From Clostridia bacterium (lineage in GTDB: Bacteria > Bacillota > Clostridia > Oscillospirales > CAG-272), in the NCBI GenBank assembly GCA_017462035.1, contig JAFTRY010000015.1, positions 1 through 40,337 of the forward strand: 40,337 bases of DNA. The letters run 5' to 3'. The translations under genes and the position numbers were made by a program. Of the stretch, positions 32,426-40,278 are shown in pieces; position 1 is the stretch's first letter; each line of letters starts with the position of its first letter. The notes beneath the pieces were generated by a model. It was not told where the DNA came from. It made no database searches and saw nothing but the letters and a program-made list of their open reading frames with translations.

Positions 32426-33421
32426 TTAATGGAAGGATCGGTAGTTCCCGCCGGGATTTTGGTTATATCGGTTTTGATTTTCGTTCTTGGGGTCGTTTTT
32501 CTTGTTCTTCTTTACCGTTTTTACGATCAGGACGATTGCCACCACTGCCAGGGCAATGAGGATCAAGATCGTCATGATATCCGAAAGGGGAAGTGTCTTC
32601 CCGAATACGTTTTCCATGGTGTCCACTACGATGACCGCGGGAATCCCCGTATCCTCCGTAAAGGAGCGGAGGGAATCATCCACCGTTTCCTTTGTTAAGG
32701 ACAAGTCCGTGTAGTTGGTGAGGTGGGATTCCACCATATTGGAGTGATCCTTTTGGGTTTTAAAGGAAGAATCCAGGTTTAGCTGGTCGATGTGCTTCGC
32801 CATGGTTTCCATAGCGGTTGCCAGGTTAGAATCCAGGGAATAGGCGTAATATTCGCTGTTGACGCTTCCCAGCAGGACCCGACCAAAGGTGGTCGTCTCA
32901 TCACCGAACATCTGATTGATGGAGGAGTCCACGTTGTCACCGAGCCAGGCAATGACGTAGTATCCGTCCGCCTCCTCATTGGTGAGAAATACGATCAGCA
33001 GGTTGTCCTCATATGCGGAGGAGGAAGAAAATTCCGCCGCGTACTGTCGATCCGCGTATTCCTGGAACACTGTCTCATCATAGGAGACAATGCCCCCTTG
33101 CGTCACGTTGGAAATGGCAGAGCCCACGTAGCCGAACAGTAATATACCGACTACGAAAAGCAGGAGAATGGGAAGCATGAGCACACCCAAAAGACCGCCG
33201 AGGCATCCGCCTCCGCCGTAGCCGTAATAGGGACGGTGGTACCAGCCGCCTCCCCAAAAAGGTCCACGGGGTCCGCGGGGTCCATGTCCAAATCCTCCGG
33301 GACCTCCGAAGCCTCCGCCGCGGGAGCCGCCACCGAAGCCGCCGCCTCCCCCGCCAAATCCTCCGCCGCGGGAACCGCCGCCAAATCCGCCTCCTCGAGA
33401 GCCTCCTCCTGGTCCTGGCAT
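32426..33421 (-). CDS. Glycine/RGG-rich two-helix membrane protein
   Basis: The 331-aa protein begins with about 70 residues of Gly/Arg/Ser/Phe repeats (SRGGGFGG units, resembling an RGG box), followed by a membrane segment (about 76-98), a soluble domain (about 105-275) and a second membrane segment (about 282-300) with a basic, Asn-rich tail. The domain contains EEADGYYVIAWLGDNV and GIPAVIVVDTMENVFGKTLP. It looks like a clostridial family I recall but cannot name. ATG 33421 has AGGAGG 8 bases upstream; an earlier in-frame ATG at 33445 overlaps the promoter leader. Confidence 0.83.
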   Translation of the reverse strand: MPGPGGGSRGGGFGGGSRGGGFGGGGGGFGGGSRGGGFGGPGGFGHGPRGPRGPFWGGGWYHRPYYGYGGGGCLGGLLGVLMLPILLLFVVGILLFGYVGSAISNVTQGGIVSYDETVFQEYADRQYAAEFSSSSAYEDNLLIVFLTNEEADGYYVIAWLGDNVDSSINQMFGDETTTFGRVLLGSVNSEYYAYSLDSNLATAMETMAKHIDQLNLDSSFKTQKDHSNMVESHLTNYTDLSLTKETVDDSLRSFTEDTGIPAVIVVDTMENVFGKTLPLSDIMTILILIALAVVAIVLIVKTVKKNKKNDPKNENQNRYNQNPGGNYRSFH

Positions 33422-33465
33422 AATCCTTACCTCCTTATTTTTCATAAAAATTATCTTACGCTACT

Positions 33466-33494
33466 ATTATACACGCATCTCTCCTTTTTTTCAA
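33466..33494 (-). promoter_or_regulatory. Promoter for the glycine-rich membrane protein
   Basis: On the minus strand TTGAAA (33489-33494), 17-base spacer, TATAAT (33466-33471). The -35 overlaps one arm of an A/T-rich inverted repeat (about 33484-33511). Confidence 0.8.
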
Positions 33495-33531
33495 GAGCTT
33501 TTGAAAAAAAGCATGGTGTGAACAAGAAAAG

Positions 33532-33571
33532 CGGTAGGTACCCAACGATCCTGTGCTGGGAGTACCTACCG
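33532..33571 (-). terminator. Terminator of the three-gene minus-strand operon
   Basis: Stem CGGTAGGTAC (33532-33541) with GTACCTACCG (33562-33571), plus inner CCA/TGG pairing. On the minus strand CTTTTCTTG follows. Confidence 0.7.
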
Positions 33572-33594
33572 ATCTTGTTTGGGGCGAGCGGTCA

Positions 33595-33975
33595 TCATTG
33601 AATAAACAGCAGGAGCAGCAATAAGAGCAAAAGGTCGTCTTTCGTTTCTCCTTGGGAGATGAGGAAAATCAATCCGATGAGCAGGAGTTCCTCCATACCG
33701 ATGCCGCCTCCCCGGTCACTTTTGAACAAGCGTCCCAGGTCCAGATGAAATCCGGGGGAGGAGAACAGTTTTCCGGCGGGCGAGGCTGTTTTCTCTGCGG
33801 GCTCGCTTTCTTGCTGAGGCGGCGCGGAGGTTGGTATTTCTTCCGCTTCTTTCTCCTCCTCAGGCACTGAGGGCACTTCGGTTACTTCCTCCGCGGCAAA
33901 GGCGTTTCCGCTGTAATTGGAGGGAAGCTGAAAGGGACGGGAAAATTTTCCCGTGGGTGGCTGGCGAGCGTACAT
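33595..33975 (-). CDS. Uncharacterised small protein with Leu-rich C-terminal tail
   Basis: The 126-aa protein has a Pro/Glu-rich low-complexity middle (about 28-66), a Gly-rich turn and a C-terminal pair of hydrophobic stretches (about 97-107, and 115-125 that is nearly all Leu), separated by an acidic GETKDD turn, probably a membrane hairpin. I recognise no family. AGGAGG is 4 bases before the ATG. It is the last gene of a three-gene minus-strand operon, 9 bases after its neighbour. Confidence 0.75.
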   Translation of the reverse strand: MYARQPPTGKFSRPFQLPSNYSGNAFAAEEVTEVPSVPEEEKEAEEIPTSAPPQQESEPAEKTASPAGKLFSSPGFHLDLGRLFKSDRGGGIGMEELLLIGLIFLISQGETKDDLLLLLLLLLFIQ

Positions 33976-33984
33976 ATTGCCTCC

Positions 33985-34365
33985 TTACGTCAGATGTTTG
34001 AGTAAATCTGAGATTTGAGAAATGCGGATCATGTAATCGATTGCCTCCTGTCGACCGGGGCTGAGATAGGGCTTGAGCGCGCAGAGAAGATCGGATCGGG
34101 CATCCTTTTCCCGGCGAGGTGCCGTATGCTTTGCCTGGGAAAGCTTGGAGAGCATGGGCGACAAAGCAGCCAGGGAATCCGTCGGTTCCGTGGGCGGGGG
34201 AGGGGAGGGATCCTCGGTCGCCGCGGAAGGTTCCTCCCGCGGACGATCAGGCGCTCCAATTGCTGATGCTACCATGGAAATAAGCTCCGGATGCGCCATG
34301 ATCTTATCAATGGCATCGGATAGAGAGGGGGCAAGCCCTTCTGATGCTTTGGGCGGTTGGTCCAT
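33985..34365 (-). CDS. Uncharacterised small protein with conserved-type C-terminus
   Basis: The 126-aa protein has an N-terminal helix with IDKIMAHPELISMVASAIG (about 19-37), a Pro/Glu/Ser-rich linker (about 40-62) and a C-terminal helical part DLLCALKPYLSPGRQEAIDYMIRISQISDLL (about 91-121). I recall clostridial proteins of this layout; function unknown. It starts 5 bases after the upstream gene's stop and has only a weak ribosome site (AGAGGA directly before the ATG), so it is probably coupled to that gene. Confidence 0.72.
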   Translation of the reverse strand: MDQPPKASEGLAPSLSDAIDKIMAHPELISMVASAIGAPDRPREEPSAATEDPSPPPPTEPTDSLAALSPMLSKLSQAKHTAPRREKDARSDLLCALKPYLSPGRQEAIDYMIRISQISDLLKHLT

Positions 34366-34370
34366 TCCTC

Positions 34371-34595
34371 TTACCCCCGTTTCCTGCGGTTGGCTTCATA
34401 CTGCTCCGCTACTCTCTTAAGATCTTCATCCGAGGCGGTGCGGAGTGCGGACCGAATACTTTCAATGCTTCCCGGATCGATGTGAAAATCCTTGGGATCA
34501 ATGCCGCTTTCGGCTACCAATTTTTGAATGATGGCTTTCAGTTGACGGTCATTAAGAGTAAGCAATTTTTCCAGAGCCGAGCGATCAATTTGCAT
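34371..34595 (-). CDS. Uncharacterised small helical protein, first gene of operon
   Basis: The 74-aa protein (MQIDRSALEKLLTLNDRQLKAIIQKL...GIDPKDFHIDP...) is charged and helical with no membrane segment or metal motif. ATG 34595 is chosen because AGGAGG lies 8 bases upstream; the frame opens further to 34676 without a site. It is the first of three closely spaced genes (gaps of 5 and 9 bases). A perfect -10 (TATAAT on the minus strand, near 34647) lies upstream, but with a poor -35. Confidence 0.74.
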   Translation of the reverse strand: MQIDRSALEKLLTLNDRQLKAIIQKLVAESGIDPKDFHIDPGSIESIRSALRTASDEDLKRVAEQYEANRRKRG

Positions 34596-34686
34596 GAATG
34601 GTTCCTCCTTATTGGTAAATCTCCTGTGGGATGTTCTCGGTTTCATTATATGCGGCGAGAAAATGAAATGTGCCATTTTTTAAGGA

Positions 34687-34715
34687 TTGACGGACACCGG
34701 TTTTTGTGTTATAAT
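34687..34715 (+). promoter_or_regulatory. Sigma-A promoter for the lipid kinase gene
   Basis: TTGACG (34687-34692), 17-base spacer, TATAAT (34710-34715). Start predicted about 60 bases before the ATG at 34782. Confidence 0.85.
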
Positions 34716-34781
34716 AGAATCGAAAAATGGGAGATCGCGCTTTGTAGAAAAAGGAAGCACAGCGTACTTCCGGGAGGTGTT

Positions 34782-35729
34782 ATGAAATATTGCTTTATAC
34801 TGAATCCCGCGGCGGGCAAGGGGGATCTATTGGAAAAGATCCGGGCTGCCATTACCGAGCATTCCGGTGAGAGGAAGAAGGACATTGAGCTTTACTTGAC
34901 GGTGGGAGAAGGAGATGCCTCCGAGTACATCAAACGACGTGTAGCATTGGACCCCCAGGAGGAATACCGATTCTATGCCTGCGGGGGAGACGGGACTCTG
35001 TGTGAGGCAGTTAACGGTGCCATGAGCCTTCCCGATCACAGCCGTGTATCCGTGGGTGTGATCCCCTCGGGAACCGGTAACGATTTTGTTCGGAATTTTA
35101 CCAACCGAGACAATTTCTTTCAGATTTCCTCCCAGCTGGAGGCAGAGGCTTATCCGATTGATCTGATTGCTTGCAACGATATGTATGCCGTCAACATGGT
35201 GAATATTGGTTTCGACTGTGAGGTGGTGGATCAAACCGCGAAATTGAAGCGGCATCCGCTGGTTCCTTCGGGTATGGCATACATGGTGGGATTGGCATTT
35301 ACCTTGCTCCGCAAGCCGGGATTGCGCGCGAGGATCTCTCGTGACGGAGGGCGGGCAGAGGAATGCCGCTACCTTTTGAATACGTATGCCAACGGCGCTT
35401 TCTGCGGCGGAGGCTTTCATTCCAATCCCAAGAGCAGCTTGAACGACGGTTATCTGGATGCTCTGTTCGTCAACAATATTGGTCGGCTCAAATTTTTGAC
35501 CTTGGTGGGAGATTACAAGAAGGGAACCCATTTGACCCCTAAGTTTGAGAAGATATTAAAAAATTGGAAGCTTCGGTCAGTTTCCTTTGATTTTGACAAG
35601 GAGACCAACGTCAGCGTGGATGGCGAGCTGATCCGTGTGAAGCATCTGGAACTGTCAGTTTTGCCGGGAGTACTGAAATTTTTGGTTCCCAAGGGATGCT
35701 TGGCGAGGGTGGAGGTTCCCGTATCATGA
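34782..35729 (+). CDS. Diacylglycerol/lipid kinase family protein (YegS/BmrU-like)
   Basis: The 315-aa protein has the DAGK catalytic motifs: NPAAGKG (8-14), ACGGDGTLCEAVNG (about 66-79) and VIPSGTGNDFVRN, and a C-terminal beta-sandwich ending FDKETNVSVDGE. It probably phosphorylates diacylglycerol or a related lipid at the membrane. ATG 34782 has GGGAGG 5 bases upstream and follows the promoter; the frame is open to 34344 but that region is upstream of the promoter. Its stop overlaps the next gene (ATGA). Confidence 0.9.
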   Translation: MKYCFILNPAAGKGDLLEKIRAAITEHSGERKKDIELYLTVGEGDASEYIKRRVALDPQEEYRFYACGGDGTLCEAVNGAMSLPDHSRVSVGVIPSGTGNDFVRNFTNRDNFFQISSQLEAEAYPIDLIACNDMYAVNMVNIGFDCEVVDQTAKLKRHPLVPSGMAYMVGLAFTLLRKPGLRARISRDGGRAEECRYLLNTYANGAFCGGGFHSNPKSSLNDGYLDALFVNNIGRLKFLTLVGDYKKGTHLTPKFEKILKNWKLRSVSFDFDKETNVSVDGELIRVKHLELSVLPGVLKFLVPKGCLARVEVPVS

Positions 35730-36247
35730 CTCTGCTGGTGCTTTCCGACACGCACGGCAGGCGGGATCGGGTTCTTGAAGTGATTGCCCTTCACCCCGAA
35801 GCCTACGCGGTTCTGTTTTTAGGGGACGGGATCCGTGATCTTCCCGAAGAGCTGTTTGCTTTGGGAAGACCTATGCTTGCCGCTGTCAGGGGAAACTGTG
35901 ACATGGTTTGGGGCTCTGAGCCGAGTCTTGGAGAGGAGCTTCTTTTGTCTTTTGGCTCTTACCGCTTTCTTTTGATGCACGGGCACCGCTACGGAGTGAA
36001 ATCGGGTACCGGGAGAGCGGTTGCCTATGCTGCTGCTCGTGGGGCAGACGTTCTTCTTTACGGGCACACCCACGTGGCGGAGGAACGATATCTTCCGGAA
36101 GGCACGGATTTGGGAGGCAAGGGCAGTGAGAGACCTATGTGGGTATTCAATCCGGGGAGCTTAGGTGCTCCCGCTGAGGGGCACCCCTCCTACGGCTTGA
36201 TCCAGATTCAAAACGGACAGCTGCTATTTTCTCACGGCAGCCTTTGA
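35726..36247 (+). CDS. YfcE/MJ0936-type phosphodiesterase
   Basis: The 173-aa calcineurin-like metallophosphoesterase has all motifs in order: SDTHG, GDGIRD (replacing GD...), GNCD, HGHRYG and GHTHVAE, with FNPGSLGAP near the end. Family members hydrolyse phosphodiesters in vitro; the natural substrate is unknown. ATG 35726 overlaps the lipid kinase stop and has GGAGG 10 bases upstream. A terminator shared with convergent spoVG follows. Confidence 0.9.
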   Translation: MTLLVLSDTHGRRDRVLEVIALHPEAYAVLFLGDGIRDLPEELFALGRPMLAAVRGNCDMVWGSEPSLGEELLLSFGSYRFLLMHGHRYGVKSGTGRAVAYAAARGADVLLYGHTHVAEERYLPEGTDLGGKGSERPMWVFNPGSLGAPAEGHPSYGLIQIQNGQLLFSHGSL

Positions 36248-36269
36248 CCTGCTTTTATCTTGAAAAAGA

Positions 36270-36298
36270 AAAAAGCGCCGCTTGTGCGACGGCTTTTT
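36270..36298. terminator. Terminator between the phosphodiesterase gene and spoVG
   Basis: Stem AAAAAGC (36270-36276) with GCTTTTT (36292-36298), inner CGC/GCG around a TTGT loop. A-run and T-run fit use by both convergent genes. Confidence 0.75.
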
Positions 36299-36310
36299 CC
36301 TTCGTTTTGA

Positions 36311-36625
36311 TCAGACGATTTGTTCTACGGGTGCTTCATCGGAGGCATACTGCATCGCTTCCTCCGCGGCGGCAAGCTCTGCCCGATAGGCGTTGATCAC
36401 CTCGGCTTCCAGCATGCTGCGGAACTGAGCGTTGATGGGATGTACGATGTCACGATAGGTTTCGTCGGGATTCTTTCTGCTGGGCATGACGATGAAAAAC
36501 TTGTCTCTGGCGTTGATGACCTTGATGTCGTGAACCGCCAGCTGACCGTCAAAGGTAACCGAAACGATGGCTTTCATCGGTCCTTCGTCAAACAGCTTTC
36601 TGACCTTAATATCCGTAATTTGCAT
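36311..36625 (-). CDS. spoVG: Septation/regulatory protein SpoVG
   Basis: The 104-aa protein has the SpoVG core MQITDIKVRKLFDEGPMKAIVSVTFDGQLAVHDIKVI and FIVMPSRKNPDETYRDIVHPINAQFRSMLE. SpoVG is an RNA/DNA-binding regulator affecting septation, sporulation and virulence factors in Firmicutes. ATG 36625 has GGAGG 8 bases upstream; an earlier in-frame ATG at 36640 overlaps that site. The gene lies divergent from murC. A TATAAT at 36697-36702 (minus strand) is a candidate -10 but lacks a good -35. Confidence 0.95.
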   Translation of the reverse strand: MQITDIKVRKLFDEGPMKAIVSVTFDGQLAVHDIKVINARDKFFIVMPSRKNPDETYRDIVHPINAQFRSMLEAEVINAYRAELAAAEEAMQYASDEAPVEQIV

Positions 36626-36868
36626 TTGTGATACCTCCATGTGAGAATTTAAAGATCTTGTTTTTTGTTGTTGGATAATTTTTACTTACTGAACATATTA
36701 TACAATAGGAATTTGATAGTTATACAAAGGTTTTAAGTTTTTTTTGTGAACAACCTTGAAAAAAGAAAAAAGAAATTCGACGTTTTTTAACAAAACATGA
36801 CCGAAGAATGAAAACTTTGTCCCGTTCTGCCAAGAAACGACAAATCGGGCGTGGGAAGGAGATGCACC
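36626..36868. other. AT-rich divergent intergenic region, spoVG-murC
   Basis: No gene is supported here. On the minus strand a perfect -10 TATAAT (36697-36702) could start spoVG, without a recognisable -35. For murC no promoter could be placed with confidence. The middle (about 36730-36790) is A-rich. Confidence 0.5.
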
Positions 36869-38308
36869 ATGTCAATCGAAAATACCCATTATGGCACCGA
36901 ACGCATCGGAATGATGCTGGAGTCCTGTCGGCACATTTATTTTATCGGCATCGGCGGGATCAATATGTCCTCCTTGGCTCTGATCACTCAGAAGCGGGGA
37001 TACCGTGTATCCGGATCCGATCGAGCCTCTACGGCGTTGACCGAGCGTCTGGAGGCGGCGGGAATTTCCGTGTTTTACCGGCACGACGCTTGTCAGGTAG
37101 AGGATGCGGATGCCGTTGTGTATACTGTTGCCATTTCTTCCGACAATCCCGAATATCTCCGGGCGCAGGAGAGGGGAATTCCTTGCTTGTCCAGGGCGGA
37201 TTATTTGGGATATCTGATGACGGGATACCGTCGTCGCATCGGCATTGCCGGAATGCACGGAAAAAGCTCCTGCACCTCCATGTGCGCTCAGGTGATGCTG
37301 GAGGCGGGGCGGGAGCCCACGGTTCTTTCAGGTGCTGAGCTTCCCCTGATGGAGGGTGCTTATCATATCGGCGGAGAGGAAAACTTTGTTTTCGAGGCGT
37401 GTGAGTATATGGATTCCTTTTTGGACTTCAATCCTACTGTTGCCGTGATTCTCAATATTGAGATGGATCACGTGGATTATTTTCACAGTATGGAGCAGAT
37501 TCGAAGCTCCTACGCCCGGTATGCCGCCCGCACGGGTGGGGAGGGCATTGCCATTTTGAACGGTGACGATCCGCAGGTCTTACTTGCCATGAAAGAATAT
37601 TGCGGTCAGGTGGTAACCTTTGGTATTGATAACCCGGAGGCAGAGTTTCGTGCCTGTCATTTGCGTGCCGCCAAGGGACGGTACACCTTTGAATTATACC
37701 GTGACGGTCATTTTCTTTGTACTGTCGCGTTATCGGTTACCGGACGCCATCATGTATATAACGCTCTGGCTTGCGCGGCGGCGTGTACCCTTGCGGGTTT
37801 GACTCCGACGGAGATTTCGGAGGGCTTATCTCACTTTACCGGCGCAACGAGGCGCATGGAGTGGAAGGGAAGTCTGAACGGAGCCGATTTATACGACGAC
37901 TACGGGCATCACCCTACCGAAATCCGTGCCACCCTGGAGGGGGCTCGGGAGCTTCCCGAGGAGGGAGGATGTCTGTTCTGCGTTTATCAGCCTCATACGT
38001 ATTCTCGGACCAAGGCTTTATTCAGTGATTTTGCCTCCGCGCTCCAAGTGGCGGATCGGGTGATCCTGACCGATATCTATGCCGCTCGGGAGACCGACAC
38101 GCAGGGGGTCAGCTCGGCACTTCTTGCCGGTGCTATCGGTAGCAAAGCCTGTTACTGCTCCGACTTCGGGGCAGTCGAGGAGGAGCTTGTCGCCCGTGTG
38201 GGAGAGAAGGACGTAGTAGTGGTCATGGGTGCAGGAGATGTGTACAAAATCTTTGATTGTTTGGGCGAACGCTTGGTGCGAAAGAAAAAAGAAAGGACAA
38301 AATCATGA
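36869..38308 (+). CDS. murC: UDP-N-acetylmuramate--L-alanine ligase
   Basis: The 479-aa Mur ligase adds L-Ala to UDP-MurNAc in peptidoglycan precursor synthesis. The N-terminal UDP-binding loop is GIGGINMS (27-34), the ATP loop GMHGKSSCTSM (128-138), then EACEYMDSFLDF, LNIEMDHVDYF, the GATRRMEWKG and DDYGHHPTEI motifs and YQPHTYSRT. The ATP loop reads HGKSS in place of the usual HGKTT. ATG 36869 has AAGGAG 7 bases upstream; an ATG 18 bases earlier overlaps that site. The stop overlaps the next gene. Confidence 0.94.
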   Translation: MSIENTHYGTERIGMMLESCRHIYFIGIGGINMSSLALITQKRGYRVSGSDRASTALTERLEAAGISVFYRHDACQVEDADAVVYTVAISSDNPEYLRAQERGIPCLSRADYLGYLMTGYRRRIGIAGMHGKSSCTSMCAQVMLEAGREPTVLSGAELPLMEGAYHIGGEENFVFEACEYMDSFLDFNPTVAVILNIEMDHVDYFHSMEQIRSSYARYAARTGGEGIAILNGDDPQVLLAMKEYCGQVVTFGIDNPEAEFRACHLRAAKGRYTFELYRDGHFLCTVALSVTGRHHVYNALACAAACTLAGLTPTEISEGLSHFTGATRRMEWKGSLNGADLYDDYGHHPTEIRATLEGARELPEEGGCLFCVYQPHTYSRTKALFSDFASALQVADRVILTDIYAARETDTQGVSSALLAGAIGSKACYCSDFGAVEEELVARVGEKDVVVVMGAGDVYKIFDCLGERLVRKKKERTKS

Positions 38309-39084
38309 GTGGATGCGAGGGATACGATGCCATCGCGGAGGTCTACGACCAACTGAACCGAGAGATCGACTACGAGGGATGGGCGGATTTTTTTGAACGG
38401 TGCTTTACCCGCTTTCTTCCCAAGAAGCCTGAGCTTGTGCTGGATCTTGCCTGCGGAACGGGACGGATGACCCGAACACTGGCGGCAAGGGGATATGACA
38501 TGATCGGAGTGGACGGAAGTGCCGCCATGCTATCGAAAGCCTACGGACTGGGCGGAGAAGGGATTCTTTATCTGCTTCAGGACATGAGAGAGCTGGAATT
38601 ATACGGTACCGTGGGAGCGGTGGTCTGTTGCCTAGACAGTGTGAACTATCTGCTTCGGGAGGCGGATGTTGAGAGAGTCTTCTCCCTGGTTCACAATTAC
38701 CTGGATTCTGACGGACTATTTCTCTTTGATATGAATACTCCTTACAAGTTCCAAGAGATTTATGGTAATAACGCCTACATACTGGAGGATGACCTGGAGG
38801 GAGATGAAGGAGAGGCTTATGCCGTCTACTGCGGTTGGCAAAATGAGTATCATCCTGATACCGGAATTTGCGACTTTTACCTCAGCGTGTTTGAGGAGGT
38901 GGAGAAGGATCTATACCGCCGCTCTGACGAGCATCAGCAGGAGAAGTGTTATTCCCAGGAGGCAATAGAGGCACTTTTGGACCGCTGTGGATTTTCTCTT
39001 TTGGCTGTTTACGCTGACTTTGAGGAAAGCGAACCGGGGGAGACTGCCGAGCGTTGGTATTTTGTGGCTCGCGCTAAAAAATAA
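38305..39084 (+). CDS. Class I SAM-dependent methyltransferase
   Basis: The 259-aa protein has motif I DLACGTG (47-53), an acidic end of beta 2 (IGVDGS) and VGAVVCCLDSVNYLL, a methyltransferase type 11/25 pattern often annotated near murC in Clostridia. The substrate is unknown. ATG 38305 overlaps the murC stop (ATGA) and AAAGGA lies about 7 bases upstream. It ends 24 bases before hslO. Confidence 0.85.
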   Translation: MSGCEGYDAIAEVYDQLNREIDYEGWADFFERCFTRFLPKKPELVLDLACGTGRMTRTLAARGYDMIGVDGSAAMLSKAYGLGGEGILYLLQDMRELELYGTVGAVVCCLDSVNYLLREADVERVFSLVHNYLDSDGLFLFDMNTPYKFQEIYGNNAYILEDDLEGDEGEAYAVYCGWQNEYHPDTGICDFYLSVFEEVEKDLYRRSDEHQQEKCYSQEAIEALLDRCGFSLLAVYADFEESEPGETAERWYFVARAKK

Positions 39085-39108
39085 AAAGGAAAATAGAAGG
39101 AAGATAAT

Positions 39109-40002
39109 ATGGAAAAACAGTACGCAACCATTCTTCGCGCCATGACCGCTGACGGTAGCGCGCGGATTCACGTAATCAATGCGAAGCCTCTGGTGGATGC
39201 CGCCGTGAGGATTCACCATACGGCTCCCACCGCCACCGCCACCTTAGGACGGTTACTCACGGTTACCTCGATGATGGGGTGCATGATGGGAGACAAGGAA
39301 AGCTCCATTACCGTCACCCTGGGGGGCGACGGACCTGCTGGGCGTGTAATCGCCGTGGCAGATTATTACGGCAACGTAAAGGGATACATTCAGAATCCAG
39401 AGGTGGACGTTCCCAGAAAGTCCAACGGAAAGCTGGACGTGGGTGCCGCCGTGGGTAAGGGTCTTCTGACTATTATCCGCGACGAGGGCGGAAAGGAGCC
39501 TTATACCGGGTCGATTCCACTGGAAAGCGGAGAGATTGCTGAGGATATCGCGGCATATTATGCCAACAGTGAGCAGATCCCCACCGTTTGCGCTCTGGGT
39601 GTGCTGGTGGATACCGATTGCTCCTGCCGTGCCGCGGGCGGTGTTCTCATTCAGCTTCTGCCCTTTGCCAATCCGGAGACGGTTGACGCCATAGAAAAAA
39701 ATATTCCTGAACTTGCGAATCTTTCGAGACTGTTTGATCGTGGGTTGTCCAATCAAGCCATTGCGGATCTTGCGCTGAAGGGAGTGGAATACGACGTATT
39801 TGACGAGCTGGAGGTGGAATACCGCTGTGATTGTACGAGGGAGAGGATCGAGCGAGCTTTGATTACCTTAGGTGAAAAGGAATTGCGCCGGATGCTTGCG
39901 GAGCAGGTAGCGGAGGGGAAGACGGAGGAGCTGGAAATTTCCTGCCGCTTCTGTGGACGCAAGGAAATTTTTAAACCCGGTGACGTGGAAAAGATGTTTT
40001 AA
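39109..40002 (+). CDS. hslO: Redox-regulated chaperone Hsp33
   Basis: The 297-aa protein has the Hsp33 N-terminal domain ([23 protein letters not shown]) and the C-terminal redox zinc site: CxC (C240, C242) and CxxC (C279, C282). Oxidation releases zinc and activates holdase activity. The ribosome site is AGAAGG, about 7 bases before the ATG. The following region is the leader of a tRNA cluster. Confidence 0.95.
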   Translation: MEKQYATILRAMTADGSARIHVINAKPLVDAAVRIHHTAPTATATLGRLLTVTSMMGCMMGDKESSITVTLGGDGPAGRVIAVADYYGNVKGYIQNPEVDVPRKSNGKLDVGAAVGKGLLTIIRDEGGKEPYTGSIPLESGEIAEDIAAYYANSEQIPTVCALGVLVDTDCSCRAAGGVLIQLLPFANPETVDAIEKNIPELANLSRLFDRGLSNQAIADLALKGVEYDVFDELEVEYRCDCTRERIERALITLGEKELRRMLAEQVAEGKTEELEISCRFCGRKEIFKPGDVEKMF

Positions 40003-40041
40003 AATATGAAGAAAAATATGGAGAAAAATTCATAAACTGTC

Positions 40042-40070
40042 TTGACAAGCCGAAATGATTATGGTATAAT
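40042..40070 (+). promoter_or_regulatory. tRNA cluster promoter P1 (consensus)
   Basis: TTGACA (40042-40047), 17-base spacer, TATAAT (40065-40070), both perfect. It lies 102 bases upstream of a near-copy, P2. A perfect 12-base palindrome follows the -10. Confidence 0.88.
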
Positions 40071-40071
40071 A

Positions 40072-40083
40072 GTCAACGTTGAC
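40072..40083. promoter_or_regulatory. Perfect palindrome GTCAACGTTGAC at the P1 start site
   Basis: GTCAAC followed by its exact reverse complement, immediately after the P1 -10, at about the predicted transcription start. It could be an operator or chance; no copy is seen at P2. Confidence 0.4.
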
Positions 40084-40143
40084 GGTTCGAATGTCAAAAT
40101 CCCGAAAAATGCTAAAAAAATAAAAAAAGTTTTCAAAAGGGTA

Positions 40144-40172
40144 TTGACAAAACGAAATGGCTGTGGTATAAT
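40144..40172 (+). promoter_or_regulatory. tRNA cluster promoter P2 (consensus)
   Basis: TTGACA (40144-40149), 17-base spacer, TATAAT (40167-40172), both perfect. The spacer shares CGAAATG at the same offset as P1 and ends in GTGG versus ATGG. Start predicted about 20 bases before tRNA-Val. Confidence 0.92.
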
Positions 40173-40197
40173 ATCAGAGTCGCCGCAAGGAAGACGT

Positions 40198-40273
40198 GGG
40201 AGCATAGCTCAGCTGGGAGAGCATCTGCCTTACAAGCAGAGGGTCATAGGTTCGAGCCCTATTGTTCCCACCA
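40198..40273 (+). tRNA. tRNA-Val (anticodon TAC)
   Basis: 76-base cloverleaf with genomic CCA: acceptor GGGAGCA/TGTTCCC (one G-U), D arm GCTC/GAGC, anticodon stem TCTGC/GCAGA around CTTACAA (TAC), T arm ATAGG/CCTAT with TTCGAGC. Confidence 0.95.
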
Positions 40274-40278
40274 TAAAT

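Noticed and set aside
34661..34675. Sigma-54-like TGGCAC on the minus strand upstream of the three-gene operon
   Set aside because: After the 5-base gap the sequence is ATTT, not TTGC, so the -12 element is absent.
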